In this document: in pieces, positions 18,700-26,402 of the stretch
How the letters are laid out: the number at the start of each line of letters is the position of its first letter
Numbering within the stretch: position 1 is the first letter of the stretch
Assembly: GCA_965249895.1 (NCBI GenBank)
Contig: CBDFNC010000001.1
Coordinates: forward strand, 930,001-994,000
DNA length: 64,000 nucleotides
Source: CBDFNC01 sp965249895
GTDB taxonomy: Bacteria; Pseudomonadota; Gammaproteobacteria; Enterobacterales; CBDFNC01
Direction: 5' to 3'
Translations under genes and position numbers: made by a program
The notes under the pieces: generated by a model
The model's database searches: none
What the model was told of the DNA's origin: nothing
Seen by the model: only the letters and a program-made list of their open reading frames with translations

Positions 18700-19004
18700 G
18701 GCGGGTACCAGAGGGTTTGTTAACTTGTGGCGGGTTGCTAGTGCCAACCTGGTCCCATATTGCGGCGGATAATTTGAAGCTGTGTCATTTCATCGTCACG
18801 GTATTTCAGGACAAGGATAAAGTGGTGTTGTTTGGTGCCTTAAAGCTATCTTGTTACAATAAGATAATGGCCTGAACCATGAACAAGCAGTTCTACCCGT
18901 AAAGATATACGTACACTGTTTACGTGAGCTAAGTCACAAGCCGTTATTGTTATTTCACCTTGTGTTGTCAACAATCCCCACCTCAAATACACAAGGACGC
19001 ATCA
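18700..19004. other. 305-base gap with no convincing gene
   Basis: On the minus strand, about 33 codons (approximately 18743-18840) read without a stop and end in R-R-N-M-G-P-G-W-H, but a stop precedes them and no start codon with a ribosome site is present. This might be the tail of a lost gene; I cannot identify it. Confidence 0.3.
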
Positions 19005-19604
19005 ATGAAAGATAACCGCCATTCCTTACGTGAAGATCTACTCGCCCTGATCGTTGGCTCCTGTTTTGTTTCTTTAGGTGTCTTTTTCTTTAATCAAACC
19101 GGTTTAGTGGCTGGTGGAACGGCAGGTTTGGCGCTGCTATTACAAAAAATAACCGGCCTTAGCTTCGGGCAAGTATTCTTTTTACTTAATGTCCCCTTTT
19201 ACATTCTGGCCTGGTTACGTATGGGTAAGCGTTTTACCGTCAACACCTTTATTTCGGTTTCTCTGGTTTCAGTACTGGTGGACAATTTGGACAAAGTACT
19301 GCAACTCGGCCAAATAGAGCCGTTATATAGCGCTGTAGTGGGTGGAGCCTTGATCGGAGTGGGTATGCTCATGCTATTCCGCCATTCATTTAGCCTGGGT
19401 GGTTTTAATATCTTGTGCCTGTACTTACAAGATAAGTACGGTATTCGTGCGGGTAAGGTGCAGATGGCCCTGGATTGCACTATTGTGGTTTGTTCTTTTT
19501 TTGTGGTGCCTGTGGAGCTACTCGGGTTATCCGTGTTTGGTGTGATTATTTACAACTTGGTGTTAACAATGAATCATAAGCCGGGTCGCTATCAGGTTTA
19601 CTGA
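19005..19604 (+). CDS. YitT-family (DUF161) membrane protein, short form
   Basis: A 199-residue protein with five to six membrane helices. The N-terminal pattern N-Q-T-G-L-V-A-G-G-T-A-G-L-A-L-L marks the YitT/DUF161 family; a second G-G-F-N-I-L motif lies in the second repeat. The C-terminal soluble DUF2179 domain of full-length YitT is absent, as in many proteobacterial members. Transport substrate unknown. The start is taken at ATG 19005, which has AAGGA eight bases upstream; the open frame extends further 5' without a ribosome site. Confidence 0.8.
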   Translation: MKDNRHSLREDLLALIVGSCFVSLGVFFFNQTGLVAGGTAGLALLLQKITGLSFGQVFFLLNVPFYILAWLRMGKRFTVNTFISVSLVSVLVDNLDKVLQLGQIEPLYSAVVGGALIGVGMLMLFRHSFSLGGFNILCLYLQDKYGIRAGKVQMALDCTIVVCSFFVVPVELLGLSVFGVIIYNLVLTMNHKPGRYQVY

Positions 19605-19693
19605 TCCCGCTTTCGGTGGCTTGCAAGAATATTTTGGTTTTTATGATTAGTTAAGGCAGAGTAAGGCTTTTTTTAATCTGTTGGAGTTGCGCT

Positions 19694-20197
19694 ATGCCCT
19701 CACATCCTTTTTGGCTCTTACCTGCGGCGGGTAGTGGTCAGTTGATATTGACCCCTTGCCCGGGCACTAAACAATGCACTTTGTCAGATTCCCTAACTCA
19801 GCTGAAGCAAGCTGGGGCTATGGCCGTGGTCACTATGATGACCAGGACTGAATTACAGGCAAACCAGGTAGCCGATATCGAGGAACAATGTAAAGCGCTG
19901 GATTTGAGCTGGTTCCATTTGCCCATAGAAGATGACAACGCTCCGAATGGCTATTTTTCAGTAAAGTGGTCCGAAATTAGTGCTCAGCTACACCAGCTAT
20001 TGGATCAAGACTTAACCCTTGTCTTACATTGTAAAGGGGGATCTGGCCGGACTGGTCTAGTTGCAGCGCAACTACTGCTGGAACGTGGTGTCGAATTGAC
20101 CTCAGCCAAAGCAGATATTATAGCCTTAAGGCCTAAGGCGTTTTCTCCCCAGGTACATCAGGAATATATCCAGGATTTTGCCGCTAACCTGAAGTAA
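19694..20197 (+). CDS. Dual-specificity/CDKN3-like protein phosphatase
   Basis: A 167-residue cytoplasmic phosphatase of the cysteine-based family. The P-loop is H112-C113-K-G-G-S-G-R119-T, and Asp80/Asp81 in P-I-E-D-D are candidates for the general acid. The fold and the start (WLLPAAGSGQLILTPCPG) match bacterial proteins annotated as cyclin-dependent kinase inhibitor 3-like phosphatases. Substrate unknown. GGAG precedes the ATG. Its 3' end overlaps a possible small gene on the other strand. Confidence 0.8.
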   Translation: MPSHPFWLLPAAGSGQLILTPCPGTKQCTLSDSLTQLKQAGAMAVVTMMTRTELQANQVADIEEQCKALDLSWFHLPIEDDNAPNGYFSVKWSEISAQLHQLLDQDLTLVLHCKGGSGRTGLVAAQLLLERGVELTSAKADIIALRPKAFSPQVHQEYIQDFAANLK

Positions 20198-20333
20198 GGC
20201 TTTTTACCTGTTGCTCTCGCAGCTGACGAAGCTCGTCCAACAAACAGGCGAACTGGGCAACGGACATAGCACCTAACTTTACTTTTTTAAGCTGCTTGTG
20301 GGTCAAAGCGAATCGTATTTTTTGCGCTAACAT
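20184..20333 (-). CDS. Possible 49-residue small protein
   Basis: The frame starts at ATG 20333, preceded by GGGAG at about four to five bases. It encodes a basic N-terminal half (H-K-Q-L-K-K-V-K-L) and a Leu/Gln/Arg amphipathic helix (FACLLDELRQLREQQ). It overlaps the end of the phosphatase gene by 14 bases. Not recognised. The ribosome site and helix make it more than a random frame, but conservation cannot be judged here. Confidence 0.4.
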   Translation of the reverse strand: MLAQKIRFALTHKQLKKVKLGAMSVAQFACLLDELRQLREQQVKSLTSG

Positions 20334-20459
20334 ATCACTCCCGCTATGTATTTTCAGTGGGACTAGTGTGCCAAAATCCCCATGCTTGAAAAATAAACGA
20401 TTCCCCTGTGCTTATAGGTAAAAGTACCTACAGGTAAGGGCTGAGTGTAACCTTGTTGC

Positions 20460-21261
20460 TTAGCGGTACTTGTCAAACAAGGCTTGGAATTCTGGATGTG
20501 TTTTTAACTTCTGCAGGCTCTGATTAAACGCTTCAACCATGCTGGTGGAGACTGATGATTTGCTGAACATGACATGGATTGTGCCTGTCTTGATCCGGAT
20601 CTTGGGGTGTTGCACTAGCTTAGACTTTAATCCAGCCGCTTTAATCATTGCGACGCCTGAAACCACATCCATTAATACGGCGTCTAGTCGGTGCATGATA
20701 AGTCGTTCCAAGTTTTGTTGTTCACTATCAGCTATGTATAAATAGGGGATAAACTTTGCTTGTTTGCTAAGTCTTGCAAACTCTTCCCCATAATATGAGC
20801 CTCTATATACCCCTAGGCGTTTAATTCCAGAGCCTGGGATGTCACGTAACGAGTGGATTGAGAATTTGAATTCGTCGGTTTTTCTAACAAACAGAGCAAC
20901 GGTCTCATCACGGTAAGGTAAGGAAAACAAGGCGTAACGCTCTCGCTCCAGGGTTTTTGAGGCGCCGGTAACAAAGTCGGATTGGCCGGTTTTTATCCAG
21001 CTTAACTGACGTTTCCAGGGGACTTCTTGTAACTGGTATCTGATAGTGCAACCAGCATGCTTAAGCACCATAGAAACTAGCTCGAAATCTAGCCCGGTAA
21101 GGCGGTAATTATCTAAATAGACAAAGGGCGGCCAAGACTCCCAATCGTACTTCAGCTCGGTCTGGTGACATGTGATTGCTGAAGGTCAGTAGTACTAATA
21201 GCAAACACTGTGTTAATAGCCTGATGCTGACCTGCCTTTGGTTTCTAATCGGCCTATTCAT
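20460..21261 (-). pseudogene. Periplasmic solute-binding protein (PAAT-like), frameshifted after the signal peptide
   Basis: The mature part (to 20460) is an SBP_bac_3-type binding domain, with Y-D-W-E-S-W-P-P-F-V near its start, R-D-E-T-V-A-L-F-V and D-A-V-L-M-D-V. Its frame lacks a start codon: reading upstream meets TGA near 21187. The signal peptide (S-I-R-L-L-T-Q-C-L-L-L-V-L-L-T-F) lies in another frame, and that frame runs past 21110 into unrelated sequence. Skipping one base near P-D-R-A-E joins the two, so a one-base insertion (or equivalent) has split the gene. The start is set at ATG 21261 (MNRPIRNQ). A related intact gene lies divergently at 21557. Confidence 0.65.
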
Positions 21262-21324
21262 AAAGAGTATAAGATGATTCTCCGTGGGCTGGAGCCCTCC
21301 TTGGCCAAGTGTATATTTAGCTTG

Positions 21325-21450
21325 GGGACTGGTCAAACTTGGGTAACAGATCTATCGGGCTTGGTAGAAACTATGAAAAGAGCCGTTTTCATTTGCTCCT
21401 ATAAAGGCTGCAACAATTGTTACCCTTAGACAGGTTCTTTGATGGGTTCC
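21325..21450. repeat. Dispersed repeat element, copy 1 (GGGTAACA...TGTTACCC)
   Basis: This 126-base stretch begins GGGACTGGTCAAACTTGGG and ends near GATGGGTTCC. It shares both ends with a 200-base stretch at 46654-46853. Inside each copy GGGTAACA (21341-21348) faces its inverse TGTTACCC (21418-21425). It is non-coding, sits upstream of the broken binding-protein gene, and differs from copy 2 mainly in its centre. Confidence 0.6.
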
Positions 21451-21556
21451 TTAGCTTGAAATGAGGCAAATTATTTACGGTTTGCGGGCGTTTTGGCGCG
21501 GTTGACATACTGTCTATTATACTTGCCAGTATCCTTGTTTGAGTGGCTTCGATTTC

Positions 21557-22366
21557 ATGCCCAGGCGTTTTTTACTTATGCTGGCCTTGCTGTTGATTTG
21601 TTTCGGGTGTAAGGGAGGTGATTTGACCTACTACGTGATTGATGATGTCGCTGAGCCTTTTCAAATTGTCGGCAAAGATGGCAGGCACTCAGGAATTTTG
21701 ACTGAGCTGGTAGAGCTAATTGCCGCCGATGAGCACATCGAATTAAGTTTTCGTCACTTTCCCTTCAAACGGATGATCAAGTATATGGAGATGAAGGTCC
21801 ACCACAACTGGCTTAACTACGGCGCGCCCGAGTGGGGAAATGTCCAAAGCCTGCGCCTTTCGTCGGAACCTCTGCTGACGGTTAATCATATATTGTTAAC
21901 TCAGCGGGGGGTCAGCTATACGGAAGCCAAAGATTTATTCGGTAAAACCTTGGTGCTTATTGGTGGGTTCAATTATCCAGGGTTAGAAAGGTATATTGCG
22001 AATGGCAAGATTAAGGCCCTTGAAGTATCTAACCATAAAAGAGCCATTGAGCTGGTCAAGCGGGGACGGGTTGTTGGCTTTCCAGAGATGGAAGTAAGGT
22101 TAAAGTATCACTTTCGATTAATAGGGGAAAACCCGGCTTATTTCGAATTCCAGGATTTATCTAACCTAATCCCCGCGTATAAGATCTACCTGTCCTTTTC
22201 TCCACATTTTCCTTTGCACCTTTACCATAAATTTAATATCGGCCTGGCCAGGCTGAAGAGTAATCACACGGTACAACAAATTATTACTCAGTACACAGGT
22301 CTAAAGCGGTCACAGAAAAAAACGGGTGAGTCGCTCGGGCAGTTTGTTCCCGTGTCGTTTTATTAG
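21557..22366 (+). CDS. Periplasmic substrate-binding-like protein (PAAT family)
   Basis: A 269-residue secreted protein: signal sequence MPRRFLLMLALLLICFGCKGG, then a type II periplasmic-binding fold (Y-Y-V-I-D-D-V-A-E-P-F near its start; G-I-L-T-E-L-V; F-P-F-K-R-M). The C in FGC could be a lipobox. No ABC permease or ATPase gene is nearby, so like many alteromonad relatives it may act alone or as a sensor subunit. The ATG at 21557 gives the signal peptide; a TTG 18 bases earlier is in frame. It is divergent from the broken paralogue at 20460-21261. Confidence 0.7.
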   Translation: MPRRFLLMLALLLICFGCKGGDLTYYVIDDVAEPFQIVGKDGRHSGILTELVELIAADEHIELSFRHFPFKRMIKYMEMKVHHNWLNYGAPEWGNVQSLRLSSEPLLTVNHILLTQRGVSYTEAKDLFGKTLVLIGGFNYPGLERYIANGKIKALEVSNHKRAIELVKRGRVVGFPEMEVRLKYHFRLIGENPAYFEFQDLSNLIPAYKIYLSFSPHFPLHLYHKFNIGLARLKSNHTVQQIITQYTGLKRSQKKTGESLGQFVPVSFY

Positions 22367-22474
22367 CTTGTCTCTTGCTTAATCACACAGGAATACTCTT
22401 ACACTCGCTCTGTGCCACGCAGTGGCGACAAAATCAAACCACAGGGGCACAGAGGAAATAAACAATAGGTTTGG

Positions 22475-23349
22475 TTATTTGGCTTTTTCAATTAGCAGTG
22501 CTTTAATTTCTGCGAGTTCACTCTCCAGCTTTTTTATTTGAGCCCGACTGGCAGGTTCTCCATCGTCTCCGCTTTCTCCCAGTTGCTCTCGTTTAAAGGC
22601 TTCTGTCTCTTGGCTCATCACTTCCAGTACCGCACCTACCATCATATTGAGAAACACAAAAGCGGTAAGGAAAATAAAACTGAGGAAATAGAGCCAACTC
22701 AGCGGATAGACAGCCATGGTTTCATACATAACACTGTCCAGCTCTCGAAGGTGGCGACTCTGAACAGGGTGAGCATGGAGATGGCGAGATCACCCCAAAG
22801 TGTGTCATTAATATGGCTGAAGAACATACTGCCGACAGCCGCATAAATATAGAAAATAACGAACATCAACAGGCCAATATAACCCATACGTGGAATGGCT
22901 TTGAGTAAGGCGTTCACCAGTAACCTGAGCTCCGGCACCATGGAGACCAGCCGCAAGACGCGAAAAACTCTTAATAAACGTGCTATCAATATGGTGGAGC
23001 CTGCCAGTGGGATCAAACTGCCAATGACTATCACAGTATCAAATACGTTCCAGCCCTTACTAAAGAACGCTTTGGCACCCTTGCTGGATAGATAGCGGAT
23101 GATGATTTCAATAGCAAAGAAAACCGTGATACCCATATCCAGAACGTGCAGGGAGGATTCCATCCACGAGGGTAAGTCATAGGTATGGGCGCCGATGGAT
23201 AAGGCGGAGACAACTATCACTATGATGACAAATGCCTGAAAGAGTTTACTGTTATCCACGACCCGTAACTTGGCCTGGATAGCGGGAATATAAGGGAGCA
23301 AGTTGGGATCTCCGAGTTGGTTGAAAGAAGGTAAAGGCACCTTGGACAA
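22475..23349 (-). pseudogene. NaChBac-type voltage-gated sodium channel, split by a one-base deletion
   Basis: The first 200 residues (from 23349) hold S1-S5: an S4 helix with R-L-L-R-V-F-R-V-L-R-L-V near residues 125-136, and the pore filter T-F-E-S-W. Just after F-E-S-W-T the frame is lost. S6 (Y-F-L-S-F-I-F-L-T-A-F-V-F-L-N) and the C-terminal coiled coil continue in another frame (22475-about 22735). Adding one base after TGGAC gives F-E-S-W-T-S-V-M-Y-E-T-M, the family's pore sequence. Intact, it would be a tetrameric Na+ channel of about 290 residues. As read, it lacks S6 and would be non-functional. Sequence error is possible. Confidence 0.8.
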
Positions 23350-23504
23350 ATTTTTGCAGATAATAATTGGAAATTAAGCAGATTAAAAATGAATTTTGAC
23401 GATTTTTTCTAGTAGCTAGCGGGAGCAAATTGTGAGAGAGAGCAGGGTTTTCCTATTAGGTAAGGCTATTATAGATACAGGATAGCTTTATTTTTGGGGG
23501 AATT

Positions 23505-23762
23505 ATGAAGCAACAGCTAAATGATGAAATTCAAGAGCTACACAGGGTCATTGAAAATGAATTACCGGCTGACGAGTGTACCGCAAGTAATTTAAAGCAA
23601 GTAACCGATGAATTACAAATTGCCCTGGAGACGGGGAAATCACCACAGAATGAGGTGGAAGGCCAACTCGAGCAGGAAATGTTGAAGTTTGGTGAAGAGC
23701 ATCCGGCCATCTCGCTGGCCATTAAGAACCTGATGAACAGCTTAAGTAGTATGGGGATCTAG
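23505..23762 (+). CDS. DUF4404 family protein
   Basis: An 85-residue acidic, all-helical protein matching DUF4404: a heptad-like N-terminal helix (L-N-D-E-I-Q-E-L-H-R-V-I), a central helix with A-L-E-T-G, then E-E-H-P-A-I-S-L-A-I-K-N-L-M-N-S-L-S-S-M-G-I, the family's conserved end. Function unknown. GGGGGAAT precedes the ATG. Its stop lies only 12 bases before the left end of the IS630-type element. Confidence 0.75.
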   Translation: MKQQLNDEIQELHRVIENELPADECTASNLKQVTDELQIALETGKSPQNEVEGQLEQEMLKFGEEHPAISLAIKNLMNSLSSMGI

Positions 23763-23785
23763 GTTTATCTCACTAGTACCCGAGA

Positions 23786-24001
23786 TCATAAGTCCGTGCA
23801 AATTTGCTCGTTATTTGTACGGCCGTTAATTTCTAGCGGGCTAACCCTTTTAAGCACCAGCGTGTTCTTATCTTCAATTGTCCACTCAAACTCTTCCCCT
23901 TTCTCCATGCTTAAGGCTTCAGCAATCGCTGCTGGCATATTGAGGTAAAAGGATTTATTAGTCGGTCTTTGTACTTTTTGTATTTTTACTTTGTAACCCA
24001 T
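23786..24001 (-). CDS. AbrB/MazE/SpoVT-type DNA-binding protein carried by the IS630 element
   Basis: A 71-residue protein with a swapped-hairpin AbrB domain: basic strand V-K-I-Q-K-V-Q-R-P, then S-F-Y-L-N-M-P-A-A-I-A-E-A-L, M-E-K-G-E-E-F-E-W and a final L-V-L-K-R. Such proteins bind DNA as dimers and often act as antitoxins or promoter repressors. No toxin gene adjoins. Its divergent start, 60 bases from the transposase start and inside the inverted repeats, suggests it regulates the transposase promoter (inference). Confidence 0.75.
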   Translation of the reverse strand: MGYKVKIQKVQRPTNKSFYLNMPAAIAEALSMEKGEEFEWTIEDKNTLVLKRVSPLEINGRTNNEQICTDL

Positions 24002-24066
24002 TGTCTTCCCAAAGCTGATTAGCTATCACACCATAAATATAGTATATTAACTATATTTGGTTGGCG

Positions 24067-25299
24067 ATGAATACCTTATTTCCTACGCAATATGCAAATG
24101 ACATCACTACAACTATTTTATCAATGTTGCGATGTTACACCACCCCAGCCTGTATTCTGACTCGGTTAAAGGCTGTCTTGCTCATTAACGAGACCTTTAA
24201 TATGAACAAAGTAGCCAGAGAATTGGGGGTTAGTTGTAATTTCGTCATTAAGTGGAGGGACAGAGCTCGGTTGTTGTTTGCTGCCTGGCCCACTGACTTG
24301 GTGAGCAAAAAAGACAAGCAAGGTTTCTTATGTAAAGCTTTCTCTGATTCACCCAGAAGCGGGGCGCCGCTGACCTATACCGAAGAGCAGCTATGTAATC
24401 TGATGGCTCTGGCGCTAAAAGAGCCGACCAAATGTGGAAGAGAAATTACTCATTGGACACATACAGAACTGGCCGATGAAGCGAATATACAACAATTAGC
24501 CTCAGGGATATCAAAAAGCACTGTCGGACGTTTTCTCAGACAGGTCGATATCAGGCCACATCGCTCTACCTACTGGCTTAACCCCAAGGTTAAGGATGAC
24601 GAGGAGTTTAAGAAGGAAGTCAATCATGTCTGTGATACCTATCATCAAGCCTCAATGCTGGCCGAGGAGAATGTTATCACTGTGTCAGTAGATGAAAAAA
24701 CAGGTATCCAGGCATTAGAGCGCATTTCGCCTGATAAGCCAACAAAACAAGGAATGATTGAAAAGCGGGAGTTTGAATATAAACGTCACGGAACGCTCAG
24801 TCTGACGCCAAGTTTCAATATAGTGACTGGTCAGATAATGAACTATCGTATCGCTGAAACACGCAACGAGGTGGATTTCTGTGAGCATATAAAACAAACG
24901 GTGGCGACATCCCCGGAAAGTACCTGGGTGATAGTGACGGACCAATTGAATGTGCATAAGTCGGAAACGCTGGTTCGATTTGTCGCAGAACGTTGTGGCA
25001 TAGATGAAGAGCTTGGCGTTAAGGGAAAATCAGGTATCCTCAAGGATACCGTGTCCAGGCAGCAATTTTTGAGTGATAAATCTCATCGCATCCGTTTTGT
25101 TTATACACCAAAGCACTGCTCATGGTTGAACCAGGTCGAGATTTGGTTTGGCATCTTATCGCGAAAGTTACTCAAGCGGGGAAACTTCACTAGCTTGGAG
25201 GATCTACGAGGGAAACTGACCCGGTTTATCAGCTATTTTAATAAACAGCTGGCGAAACCATTTAAATGGACTTACAAAGGGAAGGTATTGACGGCCTGA
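24067..25299 (+). CDS. IS630-family transposase
   Basis: About 411 residues. An N-terminal helix-turn-helix (M-N-K-V-A-R-E-L-G-V-S-C-N-F-V-I-K-W-R-D-R) precedes a second HTH-like region. A DDE domain follows: V-S-V-D-E-K-T-G (first Asp), V-I-V-T-D-Q-L-N-V-H (second Asp) and H-C-S-W-L-N-Q-V-E-I-W-F (Glu). All catalytic residues are present, so it looks active. I take ATG 24067 as the start; the preceding TTG at 24061 is also possible. Confidence 0.9.
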   Translation: MNTLFPTQYANDITTTILSMLRCYTTPACILTRLKAVLLINETFNMNKVARELGVSCNFVIKWRDRARLLFAAWPTDLVSKKDKQGFLCKAFSDSPRSGAPLTYTEEQLCNLMALALKEPTKCGREITHWTHTELADEANIQQLASGISKSTVGRFLRQVDIRPHRSTYWLNPKVKDDEEFKKEVNHVCDTYHQASMLAEENVITVSVDEKTGIQALERISPDKPTKQGMIEKREFEYKRHGTLSLTPSFNIVTGQIMNYRIAETRNEVDFCEHIKQTVATSPESTWVIVTDQLNVHKSETLVRFVAERCGIDEELGVKGKSGILKDTVSRQQFLSDKSHRIRFVYTPKHCSWLNQVEIWFGILSRKLLKRGNFTSLEDLRGKLTRFISYFNKQLAKPFKWTYKGKVLTA

Positions 25300-25393
25300 T
25301 CAAATAACCGCCATTTTTGAACGTATTTATGACCCGAGGTACTAGGGACTCTGGTCCATTACAAAACAGGGGGTCTTCCCCTGTTTTTACTTT

Positions 25394-26242
25394 TCAGATG
25401 CGGTCAAGGGTGACCCAGGAACTTTCCTCAAGCTGCACCTTGCGTGTCTCCTGAACGGGTAAAGGAAAATTATCTGAAGATGGGTCTAACGTCATAATAT
25501 TTAGCCACTTTGGCTTTAGGTAATGCCTTAGGTAGTCTATGTATTTTGCTGAAATCCAGGGGAAATTTCCTTCAATGCTTAAGTAGGATACAGACTGCTC
25601 TGGGGTAATATGCAGGGTGAAATATTGCCCTTCATTGATGCCATTTAACGAATAACCCATGGGATTAAAACAAATATCATTCAGCTTAAAACCGGAAAAC
25701 TGATGCATTATCTTTAGCTGTTTTTTAACATGACTGGGACTGGGATGATTGCGTAAGTCCTGTAAACCTGGGCCAGACATTTGATGAAGTTGCAGCTGGT
25801 AGTAGCGAGTGAAATAAGCCGGTTTAGCATAAAAAAAATCCCCCTGCTCCTTGCCCAAGTGAAATCGCTTTCCATCGAGATGTTGCCTCAATACAGTGAC
25901 ATCTTGCTCAAAGGTGCTGCTTTGTATCTCGGGTCTGTACTCCCGGTTGCGACGGTAAGTTAACCCAGCCAGAGATTGGGCGCCAAATGCACCGATGAAA
26001 AATTGCGCGGCATTTATTAACGGGCAATCACCGCAGGTCAGTATAATCAGGGTGTTTTTACTCACAAATAGGCTGGATTCTGACAATACGTAAGCATCCT
26101 GGTGGTGATTGCTGATCACTGACAGAATTCTCGCATTGCAACTTTGCACCAGGCTTTGCCAAAAACCAGTGGGCTGCTGGCGCAAGTTAATCTCTGGTTT
26201 GACCTGGATTTCCAGTCTTTTTTCTACGCCTTCAAAAAACAA
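25394..26242 (-). CDS. speD: S-adenosylmethionine decarboxylase proenzyme, eukaryotic type
   Basis: A 282-residue protein with the signatures of eukaryotic-class AdoMetDC, not the short bacterial SpeD. It has F-F-E-G-V-E-K (residues 2-8), Y-V-L-S-E55-S56-S around the self-cleavage point that creates the pyruvoyl group, L-T-C70-G, Y-S-L-N-G and H-I-T-P-E. It supplies decarboxylated AdoMet for spermidine synthesis. The start is TTG at 26242 with AGGA eight bases upstream; a stop lies ten codons before it and no ATG is available. It sits alone between the IS630 element and the asmA-like gene. Confidence 0.88.
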   Translation of the reverse strand: MFFEGVEKRLEIQVKPEINLRQQPTGFWQSLVQSCNARILSVISNHHQDAYVLSESSLFVSKNTLIILTCGDCPLINAAQFFIGAFGAQSLAGLTYRRNREYRPEIQSSTFEQDVTVLRQHLDGKRFHLGKEQGDFFYAKPAYFTRYYQLQLHQMSGPGLQDLRNHPSPSHVKKQLKIMHQFSGFKLNDICFNPMGYSLNGINEGQYFTLHITPEQSVSYLSIEGNFPWISAKYIDYLRHYLKPKWLNIMTLDPSSDNFPLPVQETRKVQLEESSWVTLDRI

Positions 26243-26402
26243 GCTGTTTTCCTGCTCGGGGTTGGGCGCTTAGTTTACCTGTTTTTATGCGCATAATTAA
26301 AAGCCAAATTCGGCTAAGTGGTGATAAACAAGCTGCGCCACCTTAGTATATTAATTCAAATACTTGTAGAATATTTTCACCTGTTTGCTCCTGGTACTCC
26401 CA

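Larger units (their letters stand above)
23776..25342 (+). mobile_element. IS630-family insertion sequence (about 1.57 kb)
   Basis: The ends are imperfect inverted repeats. The left end starts GTACCCGAGATCATAAGTCC. The right end, read inwards on the other strand, starts GTACCTCGGGTCATAAATAC. TA dinucleotides flank both (23774-23775 and 25343-25344), the target duplication expected of the IS630/Tc1/mariner group. It carries a rightward transposase gene and a leftward AbrB-like gene next to the left end. It inserted between the DUF4404 gene and speD without disrupting either. Confidence 0.8.

Noticed and set aside
22408..22454. 9-base inverted repeat CTCTGTGCC/GGCACAGAG between convergent genes
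   Set aside because: The 29-base loop and lack of a T-run make it a weak terminator candidate.
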